From NCBI GenBank assembly GCA_022821965.1, contig JAJECN010000012.1, positions 1 to 32,320 of the forward strand: a stretch of DNA of 32,320 nt, given 5' to 3'. This DNA comes from Candidatus Poribacteria bacterium. GTDB lineage: Bacteria > Poribacteria > WGA-4E > WGA-3G. The notes below the pieces were generated by a model. That model made no database searches, was not told where the DNA came from, and saw nothing but the letters and a program-made list of their open reading frames with translations. Positions within the stretch are counted from its first letter, which is position 1. Each line of letters begins with the position of its first letter. Positions 29,498-32,320 of this stretch are shown piece after piece. A program made the position numbers and the translations under genes.

Positions 29498-31756
29498 ATG
29501 GAAACGGAAAAGAAAGAATATAAAGTCATCGGTACCCGGCCCATCCGCCACGACGGTGTTGACAAAGTCACTGGTCGCGCGCTTTACGGGGCTGACTTTC
29601 AAATGACTGGGCTTCTACATGGCAGAGTTCTGCGCAGTCCACACGCCCATGCGCGAATTGTATCCATTGACACCAGTCGTGCCGAAGCCTATCCCGGCGT
29701 TAAAGGCGTTGTTACTGCTAAAGACTTGCCTGAAGCTGAGGACAGAGTCGCAGACTTAGGCGAAGGAGCGGTCAATCTCAAGTATCTCTGCGACAACATC
29801 TTGGCAAGCGATAAAGTGCTCTACAAGGGACACGCTGTTGCTGCTGTTGCTGCGACAAGTCCGCATATCGCAGAAGAGGCTTGTACACTCATTGATGTTG
29901 AATACGAAGTGCTCCCACCTGTTTTGGAGGTGCGCCAAGCGATGGAAGCGGATGCCCCGCTTCTGCACGACACCCTAAAAACTACCTCAATGGGCGAAAC
30001 GGCTGACGAACCGAGCAATGTCGCAAGTCATATCCAGCATCAGTTGGGTGACCCTGACAAAGGGTTCGCCGAAGCGGATATCATTGTTGAACGTGATTTC
30101 GTTACAGGCACTGTCCATCAAGGCTATATTGAACCCCACAACGCCACGGCACATTTCAACCAAGATGGGCAACTGACCATTTGGTGTAGCACACAAGGGG
30201 CGTTTACGGTTCGCGAACAGGTCGCCGAAATCCTCCAATACCCCATTTCCAAAATTAAGGTTGTTCCGATGGAAATTGGCGGTGGTTTTGGCGGTAAGAT
30301 TAGCGTTTACATTAAACCCGTTGCCGCGATGCTGGCAAAGAAAACGGGCAAACCAGTCAAGGTGCTCATGAATCGTGCCGATGTATTTGAAGGCACAGGA
30401 CCGACACCTGCCTCCTATGTTCGGGTCAAGATGGGTGCGACTAAAGACGGTAAGATAACCGCCGCTGAGGCGTATCTCGCTTTTGAGGCGGGCGCGTACC
30501 CCGGTGCCCCCGTTGGACCTGGCGCGATGTGTATCTTTGCACCCTACAGCATTGAAAATGTTATCATCGATGGCTACGATGTCGTTGTCAATAAACCGAA
30601 AACTGCCCCTTACCGCGCCCCCGGTGCACCAAACGCTGCTTTCGGTTCTGAGACAGTTGTTGACGAGCTCGCGGAGAAACTGGACATTGATCCACTTGAA
30701 TTCCGGTTAATCAACGGTGCAAAAGAGGGCGACCGGCGCGCAGACGGACCCGTTCACCCGCGCATCGGCTGTATTGAGACAGTTGAAGCGGCGAAGGCGC
30801 ATCCGCACTATACCGCCCCGAATGGGAAGAAGCACCACGGGCGCGGGGTCGCTTCCGGTTACTGGTTCAATATCGGCTTGGAGTCGAGCGTGACGATTAA
30901 TGTCAACTCCGATGGCACAATTAACCTCATTGAAGGTTCCACAGACATCGGTGGTACTCGCGCTTCGATCGCTATGCAGGCGGCAGAAGTCCTCGGTATC
31001 CCTGCCGAATCGGTCAATCCAAGTGTTGTTGATACCAATTCTGTTGGTTACACCGCTGTGACTGGAGGTAGCCGTACAACTTACGCTACTGGTTACGCCG
31101 CTTATGAAGCCGCACAGGAAGTCAAGCAGAAAATGATTGCTCGCGCTGCGAAACTCTGGGAGGTTGACGAAGCCAACGTGCAGTTCGCAGATGGTGAATT
31201 TTCATCCATCAACGGCAAAGAGGAACAGATTAGTTTCCGCGACCTATGTGCCCAGCTCGGTCAAACCGGTGGTCCGGTTGTGGGCAGCGGGACCGTGAAT
31301 CCCGGTGGTGCTGGCGGTGCCTACGCAACCCACGTCGTAGATGTCGCAGTGGACGAGGAGACCGGCAAGGTCGAGGTCCTCCGCTATACCGCCGTCCAGG
31401 ATGCAGGAAGAGCCATTCATCCCAGTTACGTTGAAGGGCAAATACAGGGGGGTGCTGTTCAGGGTATCGGGTGGGCATTGAATGAGGAATATATCTACAA
31501 CGACGAAGGCACGATGACCAACGCCAGTTTCCTCGATTATCGGATGCCGACCTGTTTAGATTTACCTATGATTGATGCTGTCATTGTTGAAGTCCCGAAT
31601 CCGGGGCATCCGTATGGTGTGCGTGGGGTCGGTGAAGTGCCGATTGTGCCACCGATGGCTGCCATCGCCAATGCTATCTACGATGCAATTGGCATTCGGA
31701 TGACAGAACTCCCGATGTCGCCTGACCGACTTCTGAAGGCGATGGGCAAAATCTAA
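29498..31756 (+). CDS. Molybdenum hydroxylase molybdopterin-binding subunit (XdhA/CoxL-like)
   Basis: 752 residues, the usual length for a large subunit. N-terminal domain (GVDKVTGRALYGADF, LRSPHAHARI) at 20-140, then the cofactor-binding region: GGGFGGK at 261-267, APYRAPGAPNAAFG (about 368-381), the IEGSTDIGGTRASIAMQ block, and GVRGVGEVP with Glu713, the catalytic base of the family. The YRAPGAP loop is unlike the AYRCSFR loop of true CO dehydrogenase, so a carbon-monoxide role is unlikely; a hydroxylase for a purine or other N-heterocycle or aldehyde is possible. No Tat signal; cytoplasmic. GGAGG ten bases before ATG supports the start. The last gene of the operon, followed by a strong terminator. 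No XdhC/CoxF maturation gene is seen. Confidence 0.95.
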   Translation: METEKKEYKVIGTRPIRHDGVDKVTGRALYGADFQMTGLLHGRVLRSPHAHARIVSIDTSRAEAYPGVKGVVTAKDLPEAEDRVADLGEGAVNLKYLCDNILASDKVLYKGHAVAAVAATSPHIAEEACTLIDVEYEVLPPVLEVRQAMEADAPLLHDTLKTTSMGETADEPSNVASHIQHQLGDPDKGFAEADIIVERDFVTGTVHQGYIEPHNATAHFNQDGQLTIWCSTQGAFTVREQVAEILQYPISKIKVVPMEIGGGFGGKISVYIKPVAAMLAKKTGKPVKVLMNRADVFEGTGPTPASYVRVKMGATKDGKITAAEAYLAFEAGAYPGAPVGPGAMCIFAPYSIENVIIDGYDVVVNKPKTAPYRAPGAPNAAFGSETVVDELAEKLDIDPLEFRLINGAKEGDRRADGPVHPRIGCIETVEAAKAHPHYTAPNGKKHHGRGVASGYWFNIGLESSVTINVNSDGTINLIEGSTDIGGTRASIAMQAAEVLGIPAESVNPSVVDTNSVGYTAVTGGSRTTYATGYAAYEAAQEVKQKMIARAAKLWEVDEANVQFADGEFSSINGKEEQISFRDLCAQLGQTGGPVVGSGTVNPGGAGGAYATHVVDVAVDEETGKVEVLRYTAVQDAGRAIHPSYVEGQIQGGAVQGIGWALNEEYIYNDEGTMTNASFLDYRMPTCLDLPMIDAVIVEVPNPGHPYGVRGVGEVPIVPPMAAIANAIYDAIGIRMTELPMSPDRLLKAMGKI

Positions 31757-31771
31757 AACTCAAACACTGGT

Positions 31772-31799
31772 AGGCGCGCTTTGTAAGCGCGCCTTTTTC
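31772..31799 (+). terminator. Rho-independent terminator of the hydroxylase operon
   Basis: AGGCGCGCTT pairs perfectly with AAGCGCGCCT around TGT and is followed by TTTT, 16 bp after the stop codon. Confidence 0.93.
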
Positions 31800-31803
31800 T
31801 TCA

Positions 31804-31841
31804 CTTAACTGACAACCGACAACTGACAACTGATAGTCATT
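31804..31841. repeat. Heptamer-repeat fragment, copy E8
   Basis: ACTTAACTGACAACCGACAACTGACAACTGATAGTC, a right-arm-only fragment between the terminator and the sulfur-carrier gene. Confidence 0.78.
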
Positions 31842-31846
31842 AAAAA

Positions 31847-32128
31847 ATGCCAACCGTAGTCATCCCACCCCTCATGCGTAAACTCACAGGCGGCGAAGCG
31901 AACATTACGCTCTCTGGTACGACTGTCCGTGAAATTATTGATAATTTGGAAGATCGCTACCCCGGTATGAAAGAGCGGTTATGTGAAGAAGGTCGCCTTA
32001 AGCCCGGTATCGCTGTGTATATCAATGGTCTCCTCACCCGCGGATCCATCCTCGAACGCGTTGACACGGACGCAGAAATTCATTTCCTCCCTGCTATAGG
32101 TGGTGGTATGGCAGAACCTTCTAACTGA
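31847..32128 (+). CDS. MoaD/ThiS-like sulfur-carrier protein
   Basis: 93 residues with the ubiquitin-like MoaD/ThiS fold: VVIPPLMRKLTGGEANITLSG at the start, TVREIIDNLEDRYPGMKERL, then VYINGLLTRG and AEIHFLPAIGGG. The C-terminal Gly-Gly that is thiocarboxylated is at 85-87 but is followed by MAEPSN, so activation would need trimming by a JAMM-type or similar peptidase, as known for QbsE, unless the extra residues are tolerated. It may serve molybdopterin synthesis for the hydroxylase or a CysO-like sulfur pathway; neighbours favour the former weakly. The ATG directly follows heptamer copy E8 with no Shine-Dalgarno. It lies after a terminator, so it must have its own promoter or depend on readthrough. 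Confidence 0.82.
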   Translation: MPTVVIPPLMRKLTGGEANITLSGTTVREIIDNLEDRYPGMKERLCEEGRLKPGIAVYINGLLTRGSILERVDTDAEIHFLPAIGGGMAEPSN

Positions 32129-32190
32129 ACCTCTACGTTATTTTTCCAACATTTTCGCTTTGTGAGGGTGTTTTTGCTTATGAAGTCATA

Positions 32191-32219
32191 TTGAGTAAAA
32201 CCTAAGAATGTGGTAAAAT
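32191..32219 (+). promoter_or_regulatory. Sigma70-type promoter of the next gene
   Basis: TTGAGT (32191-32196), a 17-bp spacer, and TAAAAT (32214-32219). The 10-mer AGTAAAACCT at 32194 matches the end of the inverted-repeat element at 14319. Confidence 0.65.
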
Positions 32220-32220
32220 A

Positions 32221-32258
32221 GTGGAAACAGAGCAGATAGTTTATGTCTCTTTTTCCAC
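32221..32258 (+). promoter_or_regulatory. Hairpin at the 5' end of the next transcript
   Basis: GTGGAAA-C-AGAG pairs with CTCT-T-TTTCCAC, 11 pairs with one mismatch and a 14-nt loop. It would form at or near the predicted transcription start (about 32226), so it could be a 5' stabilising stem or an operator. Confidence 0.45.
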
Positions 32259-32292
32259 TTTACATCCCTATTAGGTTATGAAAGGTGCTCTT

Positions 32293-32320
32293 ATGGAAAC
32301 CAAGGAAACCCCTGAAAAGC
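32293..32320 (+). CDS. Start of an unidentified gene (runs off the window)
   Basis: ATG at 32293 follows AAAGGTG and opens METKETPEK, cut by the window edge. ATG at 32278, in the same frame, is an alternative start. A promoter lies upstream. Too short to identify. Confidence 0.5.

Noticed and set aside
29498-31756. Aerobic carbon monoxide dehydrogenase large subunit
   Set aside because: The active-site loop AYRCSFR is absent; the YRAPGAP form belongs to other xanthine-dehydrogenase-family hydroxylases.

Overview
The window looks like a chromosomal segment of an uncultured marine bacterium, most likely of the Candidatus Poribacteria (sponge-symbiont) type. That is inference from gene style: secreted LamG and carbohydrate-binding proteins, an MXAN_6640-type metalloprotease, a DUF4159 protein, a protease-TPR-sulfatase-modifying-factor fusion, a type 2 isoleucyl-tRNA synthetase, and intergenic regions full of heptamer (AACYGAY) repeats and short palindromes. 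No taxonomic marker was searched. The window is not phage- or plasmid-like.

Layout. 1-625: 3' end of 23S rRNA, 5S rRNA and a strong terminator. 1155-6187: envelope genes on the plus strand: a C39-like lipoprotein, three paralogous lipoproteins with His/Gly/Glu-rich tails, a carbohydrate-binding protein overlapping the third, and a LamG protein. Tandem repeats of 47, 17 and 18 bp lie between them. 6261-11776: a PNPOx-like flavoprotein, a secreted metalloprotease, a lipoprotein and an FAD/NAD(P) oxidoreductase, with heptamer elements abutting the last three starts. 11818-19010 (minus strand): adenylosuccinate lyase, two ABC-2 permeases without an ATPase, a phosphodiester glycosidase-like protein and a Tat-exported DUF4159 protein. 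19223-22628: a lipoprotein and a convergent protease/TPR/FGE-like fusion. 22854-26467: ileS behind what reads as a complete isoleucine attenuator. 26703-27851: an AAA/DUF4143 ATPase with a dyad operator and a probably leaderless mRNA. 27857-32128: a three-subunit molybdenum hydroxylase followed by a MoaD/ThiS-like sulfur carrier. A new gene starts at 32293.

Most interesting: (1) upstream of ileS, a sigma70-type promoter, a 49-codon reading frame with six Ile codons in eight positions, mutually exclusive pairings and a U-tract terminator together form a classical ribosome-mediated attenuator, not a T-box; (2) the sarcin-ricin loop of the 23S rRNA has its tetraloop-closing C-G pair replaced by U-A through two compensatory changes; (3) the heptamer element carries a Shine-Dalgarno sequence and start codon at fixed spacing, and this appears to have become the start of the lipoprotein gene at 9556.

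All family assignments come from reading motifs by eye; no database search or folding program was run.
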